Below are positions 40,544 to 49,886 of a stretch of 64,000 nt of DNA, piece after piece; position 1 is the stretch's first letter; every line of letters begins with the position of its first letter. A program made the position numbers and the translations under genes. The notes beneath the pieces are model-generated. The model was not told where the DNA came from, ran no database searches, and was given only the letters and a program-made list of their open reading frames with translations. Where the stretch lies: NCBI RefSeq assembly GCF_011682145.1, contig NZ_WHJH01000008.1, forward strand, positions 62,001-126,000. Reading direction: 5' to 3'. Origin of the DNA: Massilia mucilaginosa. Its GTDB lineage: Bacteria > Pseudomonadota > Gammaproteobacteria > Burkholderiales > Burkholderiaceae_D.

Positions 40544-43359
40544 GGTACGGCCAGCCTTTCCAGCAGCTGGCCGCCGCCGAAGCTGCCCTGCCGCTCCACC
40601 ACGCCGCCCAGCGTCACCCGGATGGCGCAGTATTTGAACTCGGGGATTTTGCCGAAGGGGTCGAGCGCGGCGTTGGTAAGGCGGTTGATGGCCGCTTCGT
40701 AATAGCAGAACGGCACGAAGATCGCGCCGCGCGGCGAACTGTCGTCGGCGCGCGCGTACAGGGCCACTTCGCCACGGCGCGAGGCGATGCTGATCACGTC
40801 GCCCGGTTTGCCGCCCAGCGCGGCCAGGTCGAGCGGATGGACCAGCGCCACCGGATCGGGTTCGATCGCGTCCAGCACGGCGGTGCGGCGCGTCATGCTG
40901 CCGGTGTGCCAGTGTTCGAGCTGGCGCCCGGTGATGAGCACCATCGGATACGCCGCGTCGGGGCGCTCGTCGGCCGGGATGATATCGGCCGGCACAAAGC
41001 GCGCGCGCCCGGACTCGCGCGGGAACTGCTCGGTGAAGACCACCGGCTGGCCCGGATCGCCCTCCTTCGTGCACGGGTAGGTGACGGCGTGCTCGCGTTC
41101 CAGCCTGTCCCAGGTGATGCCGCCGATGCTCGGCATGATGCGGCGCATCTCGTCGAACACTTCCGACACGTGCCCGTAATGCCAGTCCAGGCCAAGGCGC
41201 TGCGCCATTTGCCCGATGATCCACAGATCCTGCCTGGCCTGGCCGGGCGGGTCGATGGCCTGGCGGCCGATCTGCACCAGGCGGTCGGTGTTGGTGAAGC
41301 TGCCCGTCTTTTCCGGAAAGGCGCTGGCCGGCAAAATCACGTCGGCCAGGTACGCGGTCTCGGTCAGAAAAATATCCTGCACCACCAGGTGATCGAGCGC
41401 GGCCAGCGAGGCGCGCGCGTGGTTGGCGTCCGGGTCGGACATGGCCGGGTTCTCGCCCATGATGTACATGCCGCGAATCTCGCCGCGCGGGATGGCGTGC
41501 ATGATTTCGACCACCGTCAGGCCCGGTGTGGAGTCGAGCGGCATGCCCCAGGCCTGCTCGAATTTGGCCAGTGCTTGCGGATTGTCGACCCGCTGGTAGT
41601 CGGGGAACATCATCGGGATCAGGCCCGCGTCGGACGCCCCCTGCACATTGTTCTGGCCGCGCAGCGGATGCAGGCCGGTACCCGGGCGGCCGATCTGGCC
41701 GGTCATCAGCGCCAGCGCGATCAGGCAGCGCGCGTTGTCGGTGCCGTGGATGTGCTGCGAAATGCCCATGCCCCACAAGATCATCGACGCTTTCGACGTG
41801 GCGTACAGGCGCGCCACGTAGCGGATGGTGTCGGCGTCGACGCCGCAGATGGGCGCCATCAGCTCCGGGCTGTAGCCGGCCACGTTCCGTTCCAGCTCCG
41901 CGTAGCCAATGGTGCGGCTGGCGATGAAGTCCTGGTCGACCAGGCCCTCGGCCACGATCGTGTGCATCATCGCATTGAGCAGGGCCACGTCGGTATCGGG
42001 CTTGAACTGCAAATAGCGGTGCGCGCTGCGGGCCAGGTCCGAGCGGCGCGGATCGCACACCACCAGCTTGGTGCCGTTCCTGATCGCGTTCTTGATCCAG
42101 GTGGCCGCCACCGGATGGTTCACGGTCGGGTTGGCGCCGATGACGATCACCACCTCGGCCAGGGTCACGTCCATCACCGGGTTCGACACCGCCCCCGAGC
42201 CGATCCCTTCCAGCAGCGCCGCCACCGACGACGCATGGCACAGGCGCGTGCAGTGGTCGACGTTGTTGCTGCCGAAACCGGTGCGCACCAGCTTCTGGAA
42301 CAGGTAGGCTTCTTCGTTGCTGCCCTTGGCCGAGCCGAAGCCGGCCAGCGCGCGCTTGCCATGCGTATCGCGGATGCGCGCCAGCGCGCCGCCGGCGGCA
42401 TCGAGCGCCTCTTCCCAGGTCGCTTCGCGGAACACGTCGAGCACGCGCGCCGGGTCCATGGAAAATTCGCCGCTCTTGGGCGCATCGAGGCGGCGGATCA
42501 GCGGCACGGTCAGGCGGTGCGGATGATGCGCGTAATCGAAGCCGTAGCGGCCCTTGACGCACAGGCGTTCGCGGTTGGCCGGGCCATCGCGCCCCTCGAC
42601 GAACAGGATTTTGTTGTCCTTGATGTTATAGGTCAGCTGGCAGCCCACGCCGCAGTACGGGCAGACCGAATCGACCTGCCTGTCCGGCACGGCCAGGGCG
42701 GCGTCGCGCGCCGGCATCAGGGCGCCGGTCGGACAGGCCTGCACGCATTCGCCGCAGCCGACGCAGGTGGAGTCGCCCATGGGGTCGTCCATGTCGAAGA
42801 CGATCTTCGCCTGGTCGCCGCGCAAGGCCAGGCCGATCACATCGTTGACCTGCTCGTCGCGGCAGGCGCGCACACAGCGCGTGCATTGGATACAGGCGTC
42901 GAGATTGACGGTAATGGCCGCGTGGGAAGCGTCGCGCGGCGGCTGGCTGCGCGCGGCGAAGCGCAGCTGGCCGAGGGCCAGCTTGCGGGCCCAGAAATCG
43001 ACTTCGTTGTGGCGCGTGTAGGCGCGTTCCGGCATGTCGGACTGCAGCAGTTCGAGCACCATCTTTTGCGCCGCCACGGCGCGCGCGCTGTTTGTCGCGA
43101 CCTTCATGCCGGCGGCCGGATGACGGCAGCACGATGGCGCCAGCACGCGCTCGCCGTCGATCTCCACCATGCACGCGCGGCAGTTACCGGCCGTGTCCAT
43201 GCCCGGCTTGTAGCACAGGCGCGGAATCTCGATGCCTTCGCGCGCGGCCACCTCGATCAGGGTTTCGTGGGCAAAGGCGGCTACCAGCCGGCCGTTGATT
43301 TCCAGCTCCACGGGCGCGCCCTGCAAGGCCGCTTGCTTGATCCTGCCGATCGCATTCAT
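40540..43359 (-). CDS. fdhA: NAD-dependent formate dehydrogenase, molybdopterin (Mo/W) alpha subunit
   Basis: A 939-residue catalytic subunit that oxidises formate to CO2. It has an N-terminal NuoG-like [2Fe-2S] domain (CYKPGMDTAGNCRACM), two ferredoxin-type clusters (CIQCTRCVRAC, CVGCGECVQACPTGA), and the molybdopterin oxidoreductase domain opening CPYCGVGCQLTYN. The metal ligand is Cys near residue 373 (LCHASSVA), not selenocysteine, and a C-terminal cofactor-binding domain follows. It matches the soluble FdsA/Fdh1A type. It overlaps both neighbours and works with the fused beta subunit. Choice of W over Mo is inferred from the tup genes. Confidence 0.95.
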   Translation of the reverse strand: MNAIGRIKQAALQGAPVELEINGRLVAAFAHETLIEVAAREGIEIPRLCYKPGMDTAGNCRACMVEIDGERVLAPSCCRHPAAGMKVATNSARAVAAQKMVLELLQSDMPERAYTRHNEVDFWARKLALGQLRFAARSQPPRDASHAAITVNLDACIQCTRCVRACRDEQVNDVIGLALRGDQAKIVFDMDDPMGDSTCVGCGECVQACPTGALMPARDAALAVPDRQVDSVCPYCGVGCQLTYNIKDNKILFVEGRDGPANRERLCVKGRYGFDYAHHPHRLTVPLIRRLDAPKSGEFSMDPARVLDVFREATWEEALDAAGGALARIRDTHGKRALAGFGSAKGSNEEAYLFQKLVRTGFGSNNVDHCTRLCHASSVAALLEGIGSGAVSNPVMDVTLAEVVIVIGANPTVNHPVAATWIKNAIRNGTKLVVCDPRRSDLARSAHRYLQFKPDTDVALLNAMMHTIVAEGLVDQDFIASRTIGYAELERNVAGYSPELMAPICGVDADTIRYVARLYATSKASMILWGMGISQHIHGTDNARCLIALALMTGQIGRPGTGLHPLRGQNNVQGASDAGLIPMMFPDYQRVDNPQALAKFEQAWGMPLDSTPGLTVVEIMHAIPRGEIRGMYIMGENPAMSDPDANHARASLAALDHLVVQDIFLTETAYLADVILPASAFPEKTGSFTNTDRLVQIGRQAIDPPGQARQDLWIIGQMAQRLGLDWHYGHVSEVFDEMRRIMPSIGGITWDRLEREHAVTYPCTKEGDPGQPVVFTEQFPRESGRARFVPADIIPADERPDAAYPMVLITGRQLEHWHTGSMTRRTAVLDAIEPDPVALVHPLDLAALGGKPGDVISIASRRGEVALYARADDSSPRGAIFVPFCYYEAAINRLTNAALDPFGKIPEFKYCAIRVTLGGVVERQGSFGGGQLLERLAVP

Positions 43360-45059
43360 GGCTTGTCCAATTCATGAGAAAAGTACTTGACGACGCAATC
43401 GACCGGATTGGGCGCGGCCTGGCCAAGGCCGCAGATGGAAGCGTCGCGCATCACCTGCGACAGGTCGGCCAGGAGCGGCGTGTCCCATTGCGCTTGTTCG
43501 ATCAGCGCCAGCGCCTTGGCGGTGCCGACCCGGCACGGCGTGCACTGGCCGCACGATTCGTCCTTGAAGAAGCGCAGCGTGTTGCGCGCCGCCGCCACCG
43601 CCGAATCCCGGTCCGACAGCACGACCACGGCGGCCGAACCGATGAAGCAGCCATACGGCTGCAAGGTATCGAAATCGAGCGGGATTGCATTGAGCGCGGC
43701 CGGCAAGATGCCGCCCGATGCGCCGCCCGGCAGGTAGCCGTAGAACCGGTGGCCCGGCGCCATGCCGCCGCAGTATTCGTCGATCAGTTCCTGCACCGTG
43801 ATGCCGGCCGGCGCCAGTTTCACGCCCGGCTCGCGCACCCGGCCCGAGACCGAAAACGAGCGCAGGCCTTTACGGCCGTGGCGACCCTGGCCGCTGAACC
43901 AGTCGGCGCCGCGCTCGACGATGGCGCGCACCCAGTGCAGGGTTTCGAAGTTGTGCTGCAGGGTCGGCAAACCAAACAGGCCAACCTGGGCCACGTAAGG
44001 AGGACGCAGGCGCGGCATGCCGCGTTTGCCCTCGATCGATTCGATCATGGCCGATTCTTCGCCGCAGATATAGGCGCCGGCGCCACGGCGCAGGATCAGC
44101 TGCGGCATCGGCGCGAACGGCGGGTCGGCGCGCAGGCGTGCCAGTTCGGTCTCCAGCATCGCGCGGCAACCGTGGTATTCGTCGCGCAGATAGATATAGA
44201 TGGTGTCCACGCCGGCCACCCAGGCCGCCACCAGCGCGCCTTCGAGGAAGCGGTGCGGATCGCGTTCGAGATAGTAGCGGTCCTTGAAGGTGCCCGGCTC
44301 GCCCTCGTCGATATTGATCGCCATCAGGCGCGGCCCGGCTTCGTTGCGCACGATGCGCCATTTGCGCCCGGTCGGAAAACCGGCGCCGCCAAGGCCGCGC
44401 AGACTCGATTCCTCCATCGTGGCGATCAGCGTATCGGCATCGCGCTGGCCGTCGTGGCACGCGCGCGCCAGGACGTAGCCGCCGGCGGCGCGGTAGCTGT
44501 CGTAATCGATGTAACCCGTCGGCGCATGGGTGGTATGTCCGTGGCTCACCGCGGCGGCCACCGAGTCGCAGCTGGCGTGGGCGAGCGGATGCTGGCCGAC
44601 CACGGCGGCCGGGGCCTGTTCGCAGCGGCCGATGCAGGGCGCGGCAAGCACGCGCACGCCGACGCCCAGGATGGCGGGCAGGCGCTCGATCAGATCGCGC
44701 GCGCCGGCCATTTCGCACGAAAGGCCGTCGCAGACGCGCACCGTCAACGCCGGCGGTGCGCTTTCGCCTTCGCGGACGACATCGAAGTGGTGATAGAAGG
44801 TGGCCACTTCGTAGACTTCGGCCTGGGCCAGCTTCATTTCCTGCGCCAGCGCGGCCAGATGGGCATGCGACAGGCAGCCGAAGGCATCCTGGATTTTATG
44901 CAGGTGCTCAATGAGCAGGTCGCGCTGGCGCGGTTGCGCGCCGAGCAGGGCTTGCACGTCCAGCAGGGCCTGCGGATCGACGCGCCGGCCCTTGGGCGCC
45001 TGGCGCTTGCGCTGGCGGCTGCTGGCCTGGGGCACGATCGGAATGACGGGATGGTTCAT
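43356..45059 (-). CDS. fdhB: NAD-dependent formate dehydrogenase beta subunit (NuoE-NuoF fusion)
   Basis: A 567-residue fusion. The N-terminal ~160 residues are a NuoE-like [2Fe-2S] domain (VCDGLSCEMAG and APCIGRCEQAP cysteine pairs). From about residue 200 it is NuoF-like: the FMN site RGLGGAGFPTGRKW, the NADH site GAGAYICGEESAMIESIEG, and the [4Fe-4S] motif ESCGQCTPCRVG near residue 503. It passes electrons from formate to NAD+. In Cupriavidus these are separate FdsG and FdsB chains; the fusion resembles Fdh1B of Methylobacterium, partner of a tungsten enzyme. It is the first gene of the operon. Confidence 0.93.
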   Translation of the reverse strand: MNHPVIPIVPQASSRQRKRQAPKGRRVDPQALLDVQALLGAQPRQRDLLIEHLHKIQDAFGCLSHAHLAALAQEMKLAQAEVYEVATFYHHFDVVREGESAPPALTVRVCDGLSCEMAGARDLIERLPAILGVGVRVLAAPCIGRCEQAPAAVVGQHPLAHASCDSVAAAVSHGHTTHAPTGYIDYDSYRAAGGYVLARACHDGQRDADTLIATMEESSLRGLGGAGFPTGRKWRIVRNEAGPRLMAINIDEGEPGTFKDRYYLERDPHRFLEGALVAAWVAGVDTIYIYLRDEYHGCRAMLETELARLRADPPFAPMPQLILRRGAGAYICGEESAMIESIEGKRGMPRLRPPYVAQVGLFGLPTLQHNFETLHWVRAIVERGADWFSGQGRHGRKGLRSFSVSGRVREPGVKLAPAGITVQELIDEYCGGMAPGHRFYGYLPGGASGGILPAALNAIPLDFDTLQPYGCFIGSAAVVVLSDRDSAVAAARNTLRFFKDESCGQCTPCRVGTAKALALIEQAQWDTPLLADLSQVMRDASICGLGQAAPNPVDCVVKYFSHELDKP

Positions 45060-45144
45060 GGATGATCCTGAAAGTAACCATGCTAACTGACGATAACGAT
45101 GTCACATCATACCCTTGCCAGCGCCACATTTCACCTCCCACCCC

Positions 45145-45394
45145 GGTGTCAGGTCTGACATTCGGACACGAGCTCGACCCTAAATGATCCACGCTGGCAT
45201 CCCCCACCTGGTGTCAGGTCTGACATTCGGACACGAACTCGACTTTAGATGGGAAACCCACGCCGCATACTGTTGAACTCGTGTCCGAATGTCAGACCTG
45301 ACACCGGTGGTTGACAGTTGAACTCGTGTCCGAATGTCAGACCTGACACCGGTGGTTGACAGACACCGGTGGTTGACAGACACCGGTGGTTGAC
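45145..45394. repeat. cluster of four 33-bp repeats plus 17-bp tandem repeats
   Basis: GGTGTCAGGTCTGACATTCG (continuing GACACGA) occurs twice forward (45145-45177, 45210-45242) and twice reversed (45273-45305, 45318-45350). It is followed by about three tandem copies of ACACCGGTGGTTGACAG (45346-45394). The flanking 45060-45144 holds the operon promoter region. The whole 347-bp gap to waaF contains no gene. Confidence 0.85.
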
Positions 45395-45406
45395 ACCGGG
45401 GTGGGG

Positions 45407-46423
45407 TTACATTTGGCGCAGTTCGTGCCAGACCATGCCTGGTTCGAGCTTTTCCATGCAGTCGTGGTGGCCCAGCGGGCATTCGCGCTGGCGGCATGGC
45501 GAACACGCCAGCCGCAGCGAGATCGAGCGGGCGACGTCGGAAAACGGTGGCGCGTGGTCCGGGTCGGTCGGGCCGTACAGCGCGATCACCGGCCGGTTCA
45601 GGGCCGAGGCAATGTGCAGCAGGCCGGAATCGTTGGCCACCACCGCCGCCGCGCCGGCTATGAGCGCGATCGCTTCGCTGAGCGAGGTGGCGCCGGCCAC
45701 GTTGTGAATGCCGTCGGTGCCGGTGATCGCAGTGATCTCGGCGCAGGCTTCGCGGTCCTTGGGCGAACCGAGCAAGGCGATGTGCGCCGCCGGGTCCTGC
45801 TCGCGCACCGATTGCGCCAGCGCGGCGAAGTGGCGCGCCGGCCAACGCTTGGCGGCGCCGAATTCCGCTCCCGGCGCAAATACCACCAGCCGCCCCGCCC
45901 CTCCCATGCCGTGGCGCGCACGTACCTCGAGAACCTGCTCCGGGCTGACCCGCATCGCCGGGCGCGGCACGCCGGCGCGCAGCGCGGCATGCGGCGCGCC
46001 GGCCAGCGCCGCGTAGAACGGCACCATCGCGCGCTTCGGTGTGTCGTCGTGATGGACCACGTTGAGCAAGCCATAGCGCATCTCGCCCTTGTAGCCGACC
46101 CGGCGCGCGATTCCCGCCAGCCAGGGAATGAGCGCGTACTTGATCGTGTTGGGCAGAACGTAGGCGTCGACGTAGCCGCGCGCGCGCAGCACCCTGGCGT
46201 AGCGCCAGCGCTCGCGCAGTTGCAGCGCGCCGTGCCGGAACGGGGTTTCGAGCACGCTGTCGACCTCGATCATGGCGCGCCAGGCCGGCGCCACCGAGGG
46301 CGGCGCCAGCACGTCGATCGGACGCTCCGGATGCTGCCGTTTCAACAGTTGCAGCAGCGGCTGGGCCATCACCGCGTCGCCGATCCAGTTGGGCGAGATG
46401 ACCAGGGTGCGGCCCTCGCTCAT
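45407..46423 (-). CDS. waaF: ADP-heptose:LPS heptosyltransferase II
   Basis: A 338-residue GT9 enzyme that adds the second heptose to the LPS inner core at the inner face of the membrane. It starts MSEGRTLVISPNWIGDAVMA, has FAPGAEFGAAKRWPARHFA in the middle, and ends with the ADP-heptose site region ALYGPTDPDHAPPFSD and a late CSPCRQRECPLGHHDC cluster usual in WaaF. The ATG overlaps the msbA stop (ATGA). The frame extends upstream within msbA but the natural start is clear. Confidence 0.93.
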   Translation of the reverse strand: MSEGRTLVISPNWIGDAVMAQPLLQLLKRQHPERPIDVLAPPSVAPAWRAMIEVDSVLETPFRHGALQLRERWRYARVLRARGYVDAYVLPNTIKYALIPWLAGIARRVGYKGEMRYGLLNVVHHDDTPKRAMVPFYAALAGAPHAALRAGVPRPAMRVSPEQVLEVRARHGMGGAGRLVVFAPGAEFGAAKRWPARHFAALAQSVREQDPAAHIALLGSPKDREACAEITAITGTDGIHNVAGATSLSEAIALIAGAAAVVANDSGLLHIASALNRPVIALYGPTDPDHAPPFSDVARSISLRLACSPCRQRECPLGHHDCMEKLEPGMVWHELRQM

Positions 46424-48150
46424 GCGTCGGCCTTGTTGGCGAACTGCAGGCGGTACAGGTTGGCGTATATGCCGTCTTGCGCCAGCAGTTCGTCGTGGCG
46501 GCCCGCTTCCACGATCCGCCCCTGGTCGAGCACCACGATGCGGTCGGCGCGTTCGATGGTCGAGAGGCGGTGCGCGATGACGAGCGTGGTGCGCCCGGCC
46601 ATCAGGGTGTCGAGCGCGCCCTGCACCGCGCGTTCCGATTCGTTGTCGAGGGCGGAGGTGGCTTCGTCCAGGATCAGGATCGGCGCGTCCTTGTAGATGG
46701 CGCGCGCGATCGCCACGCGCTGGCGCTGGCCGCCCGACAGGCGCATGCCGTTTTCGCCGATCGGCGTATCGACGCCTTCCGGCAGCGCCGCCACCACGTC
46801 GTCCAGGTGGGCCGCCTTGATGGCCGCGGCCAGGCGCGCCGGGTCGACCCGCTCGGCGCCGTAGGCGATGTTGGCGCCCAGGGTGTCGTCGAACAGCACC
46901 ACGTTCTGGCTGACCATGGCCAGCTGCGCGCGCAGGCTTGGCAGGGTGATGTCTTCGTATGGCACGCCGTCGAGCAAGATGCGCCCTTTCTCGGGCGAAT
47001 AGAAGCGCGTGACCAGGTTGACGAAGGTCGACTTGCCGCCGCCCGACATGCCGACCAGCGCGACGGTCTGCCCGGGCAGCACTTCGAGGCTGACGCCGCC
47101 CAGCGCCAGCGGGTTGTTGTCGGTGTAGCGAAACTGCACGTTCTCGAAGCGCAGGTGGCCGCGCGCGCGCTCCAGCACAACCTTGCCCGGGTCGGCTTCG
47201 ACCGGGGTGTCGATCATGGCGAACACGGTTTCGGCGGCGGCCATGCCGCGCTGCAGCGGGCCGTTCACGCCGACCAGCGATTTGAGAGGCGCGAGCAGCA
47301 TCAGCATCATGGTGATGAAACTGATGAATTCTCCCTGGGTCATCCCGGAGCTCATGGCGATCACGATCACGACCGACACCGCCAGCGCGGTGGCGCTCTG
47401 GGTGATCGGCACGGTGGCGGCGCTGGCGACGGTGATGCGCTGCGAGAAGCCGAGCAGCGCGCCGCTGCGCTGCTCGAACCGTTCGCGCTCGTAGCGCTCG
47501 CCGGCGAACACGCGGATCACCTGGTGCCCGCGCGCCGCTTCTTCGACCACCTGGGTCATTTCGGCGGTGACGCGCTGGTTGTCGCGGCTCAGGCGGCGCA
47601 TGCGCTTGGCGGTGGTGCGCACGATGGCGGCGGTGACCGGCATGACGACCAGCGCGATCAGGGTCAGTTTCCAGTTGGTCCACATCAGCATCAGCAGCAG
47701 GCCGACGATGACGAGCGAGTCGCGCACGTAGGCGACGAACACGGAGTTGATCATGTCGACCACCTGGCGCACGTCGCCGATGACGACGTTGATGATCTTG
47801 CCGGTCGATTCTTCGTGAAAGCGCGCCACGGGCAGGCGCAGCAGGCGGTCGAACACCATGCGCCGCAAGTCGTTGAGCACGCGGCTGATGACCCAGTTGT
47901 TCAGGTAGGCGGTGGAGAAGGTGAAGATGCCGCGCCCGATGAAGATCGACAGCAGCACCAGCGGCACCAGCCACAGCGAAAATTCGACCCGGTTCGGGCC
48001 GAAGCCTTTGTCGATCAGCAGTTGCAGCGCGTAGCCGAGCGCCGGCTCGGTGACGGCGGTGCCGGCCATGGCCAGCAGCGACATCAGCGCGCGCGCACGG
48101 TACGGTTTGACGATAGCCAGCAGGCGCCGGACTATGACACTATTTTCCAT
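46420..48150 (-). CDS. msbA: lipid A/LPS flippase MsbA (ABC exporter)
   Basis: A 576-residue half-transporter: six helices in residues about 20-300, then an ATPase with Walker A GMSGGGKSTFVN near residue 375, signature LSGGQRQRVAIARA and Walker B ILILDEATSALD. It flips core-lipid A across the inner membrane. Length and start (MENSVIVRRLLAIVKPYRA) fit MsbA of betaproteobacteria. It is coupled to waaF and divergent from the O-antigen ligase gene, so this is an LPS locus. Confidence 0.93.
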   Translation of the reverse strand: MENSVIVRRLLAIVKPYRARALMSLLAMAGTAVTEPALGYALQLLIDKGFGPNRVEFSLWLVPLVLLSIFIGRGIFTFSTAYLNNWVISRVLNDLRRMVFDRLLRLPVARFHEESTGKIINVVIGDVRQVVDMINSVFVAYVRDSLVIVGLLLMLMWTNWKLTLIALVVMPVTAAIVRTTAKRMRRLSRDNQRVTAEMTQVVEEAARGHQVIRVFAGERYERERFEQRSGALLGFSQRITVASAATVPITQSATALAVSVVIVIAMSSGMTQGEFISFITMMLMLLAPLKSLVGVNGPLQRGMAAAETVFAMIDTPVEADPGKVVLERARGHLRFENVQFRYTDNNPLALGGVSLEVLPGQTVALVGMSGGGKSTFVNLVTRFYSPEKGRILLDGVPYEDITLPSLRAQLAMVSQNVVLFDDTLGANIAYGAERVDPARLAAAIKAAHLDDVVAALPEGVDTPIGENGMRLSGGQRQRVAIARAIYKDAPILILDEATSALDNESERAVQGALDTLMAGRTTLVIAHRLSTIERADRIVVLDQGRIVEAGRHDELLAQDGIYANLYRLQFANKADA

Positions 48151-48174
48151 CGTTTTCTTTCGCGTTCAGGCTTA

Positions 48175-48330
48175 GAGCCTATTTCGGTACATCGGAGTCG
48201 CTGCTGACGCGCCTGACAAGCGAGTGCTGCGTTACTCGTCGTTGCATGGTTAGCCATGCGGCCTCCTCGCGCCTTGCCCTCGCTCGCCATGCATCGTCAC
48301 CCGCTTCCCCCGATATACCGAAATAGGCTC
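48175..48330. repeat. 156-bp element with 21-bp terminal inverted repeats
   Basis: The left end GAGCCTATTTCGGTACATCG(G) at 48175-48195 and the right end at 48310-48330 are complementary with one mismatch. The interior has GCATGG/CCATGC words and no gene. It sits in the msbA-waaL divergent gap (48151-48626), whose remaining part holds only a possible weak promoter before 48627. Confidence 0.75.
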
Positions 48331-48626
48331 GAACCTGGTCCGGTTGCGGCATGCCGCGATTGTAAAGACGCGGCCTGTACCAGAGGCTCGACATTCTCGC
48401 ACAGGCGGTCCGGGTGCGGCCACTACAACATCGCAGGCCCGCCAAATACGCCCGCGCGGCCGCTGGCGCGCGCACGCATGCGCCCGCCCCGGGCCGCGCA
48501 CGGACCGTACTGTAAAATGGCGAACGAATTTTAGGGGGGCAGCTGCCGCGAAGGCCGGCGCCCGCTATCGCCACGCCGCTCGCGCGGCATGCACGACCAA
48601 GGTCGCTTAACAAGGCTATTGCTACA

Positions 48627-49886
48627 ATGCAAGATTCTCCCGGTTTTCCGATTACAAGGCTTGAGCGCGCAGTCCAGTACCTGCTCTTGCTGGCGCTGTT
48701 TTGCGTACCGTTTTCCACTTACCTGACAAATGTCTTTGCCGGTTGCTGCCTGCTCTGTTTCGGCGCCGCCGTCGCCACCAGCGCGCCGCTGCGCGCCGCG
48801 CTGCGCACGCCGCCGGCGCTGTTGGCCATGGCTTTGCTGGCGCTGCTGGCGCTTGGCACAAGCTGGTCGATCGGGCCGCCGGCCGATATCGCCTCGGCCA
48901 TGAAAAAATATGCGCGCCTGCTGATGCTGCCGATCGCGGTGGCCACCAGCCTGCGCGACCCGGGCATGCCGGCGCGCGCGCTGGCCGCCTTTTTCGGCGG
49001 CGCGGCGATGCTGGCCACCTCCAACTACCTGGTCTGGCACGACCTGATGCCCGCCTCCTCCGCAGGCTGGTGGCGCATCGGCACCGCCACCGATTCGTTC
49101 TCGTTCAAGAATCACATCACGATCGGCATCCTGCTCAGTTTTGCCACGGTGACCTGCCTGCTGGGCGCGACCTATGTGCAGGGAGCGCGCGCGCGCGTGG
49201 CCTGCGTGGCAGCCGGGATCCTGTTCAGCGTACCGATCATTTTCCTCAACCAGGGCCGCACCGGCTACGTCACCCTGTTCGTCGGCATGGTGGTGCTGTT
49301 CCTGCTGCGGGTGCGCTTCACGCCGCTGCGCACGACGTTCGGGATGGCCGCCATCGTGCTGCTGTTCGTCGGCTTCTACGCCAGCTCGAACAACTTCAAG
49401 CAGCGCACCGACGACCTCATCACCGAGGTGCGCACCGACCAGAAACGCTCGCCCAACGGCCTGCGCATGAGTTATCTGCGGGTCGGCACCGGCATCGTCG
49501 CCGCCCATCCGCTGGCGGGACTGGGCACCGGTTCGTTCGCCGAGGTGTATGCGCCGACCGCGCTGCACGACTGGCCCGAGGACGAACTCGGACACACGCG
49601 CCACCAGCCGCACAGCGAATTCCTGCTGATCGCCGCCCAGCTTGGCGTGCCCGGCCTGCTGCTGTATTTCGCCATGCTCGCCAGCCTGCTGCGCCCGGCC
49701 CTGCGCGCGCGCTCCTTCCACGCCGACGCGCTGGTGCTGCTGTGGGTGATTTACGTGGTCAGTTCCTCGTTCAACAGCCTGCTGTGGGATGTCACGGAAG
49801 CCTACTGGTTCCTGCTGCTGGCCGGCTCCCTGTATGCGAGCGCGCGCTTTCAGGCGCAGCCCGGCCTGCGTCCGGCGGCGCCATGA
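48627..49886 (+). CDS. waaL: O-antigen ligase/polymerase family membrane protein
   Basis: A 419-residue inner-membrane protein with about ten to twelve helices and one large periplasmic loop (about residues 255-335) containing the conserved RMSYLRVGTGIVAAHPLAGL and HTRHQPHSEFLLIAAQLG. The His in the PHSE motif is typical of Wzy_C/WaaL enzymes that join O-antigen to lipid A-core. No clear ribosome site is seen at ATG 48627. It overlaps the first glycosyltransferase gene by four bases. It could be a polymerase instead; the msbA/waaF neighbourhood favours a ligase. Confidence 0.85.
   Translation: MQDSPGFPITRLERAVQYLLLLALFCVPFSTYLTNVFAGCCLLCFGAAVATSAPLRAALRTPPALLAMALLALLALGTSWSIGPPADIASAMKKYARLLMLPIAVATSLRDPGMPARALAAFFGGAAMLATSNYLVWHDLMPASSAGWWRIGTATDSFSFKNHITIGILLSFATVTCLLGATYVQGARARVACVAAGILFSVPIIFLNQGRTGYVTLFVGMVVLFLLRVRFTPLRTTFGMAAIVLLFVGFYASSNNFKQRTDDLITEVRTDQKRSPNGLRMSYLRVGTGIVAAHPLAGLGTGSFAEVYAPTALHDWPEDELGHTRHQPHSEFLLIAAQLGVPGLLLYFAMLASLLRPALRARSFHADALVLLWVIYVVSSSFNSLLWDVTEAYWFLLLAGSLYASARFQAQPGLRPAAP

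Noticed and set aside
40537-43377. A 946-codon plus-strand frame opposite the formate dehydrogenase alpha gene, and a similar-sized minus frame that runs from fdhD into it
   Set aside because: The first is an antisense shadow; the second is fdhD with a meaningless upstream extension in another frame of fdhA.
45145-45394. Possible CRISPR array
   Set aside because: Repeat units are inverted relative to each other, spacers are irregular or absent, and no cas genes are near.
48179-48718. Minus-strand 179-codon frame in the msbA-waaL gap
   Set aside because: It is made of the palindromic element and antisense of waaL; no protein-like domain.
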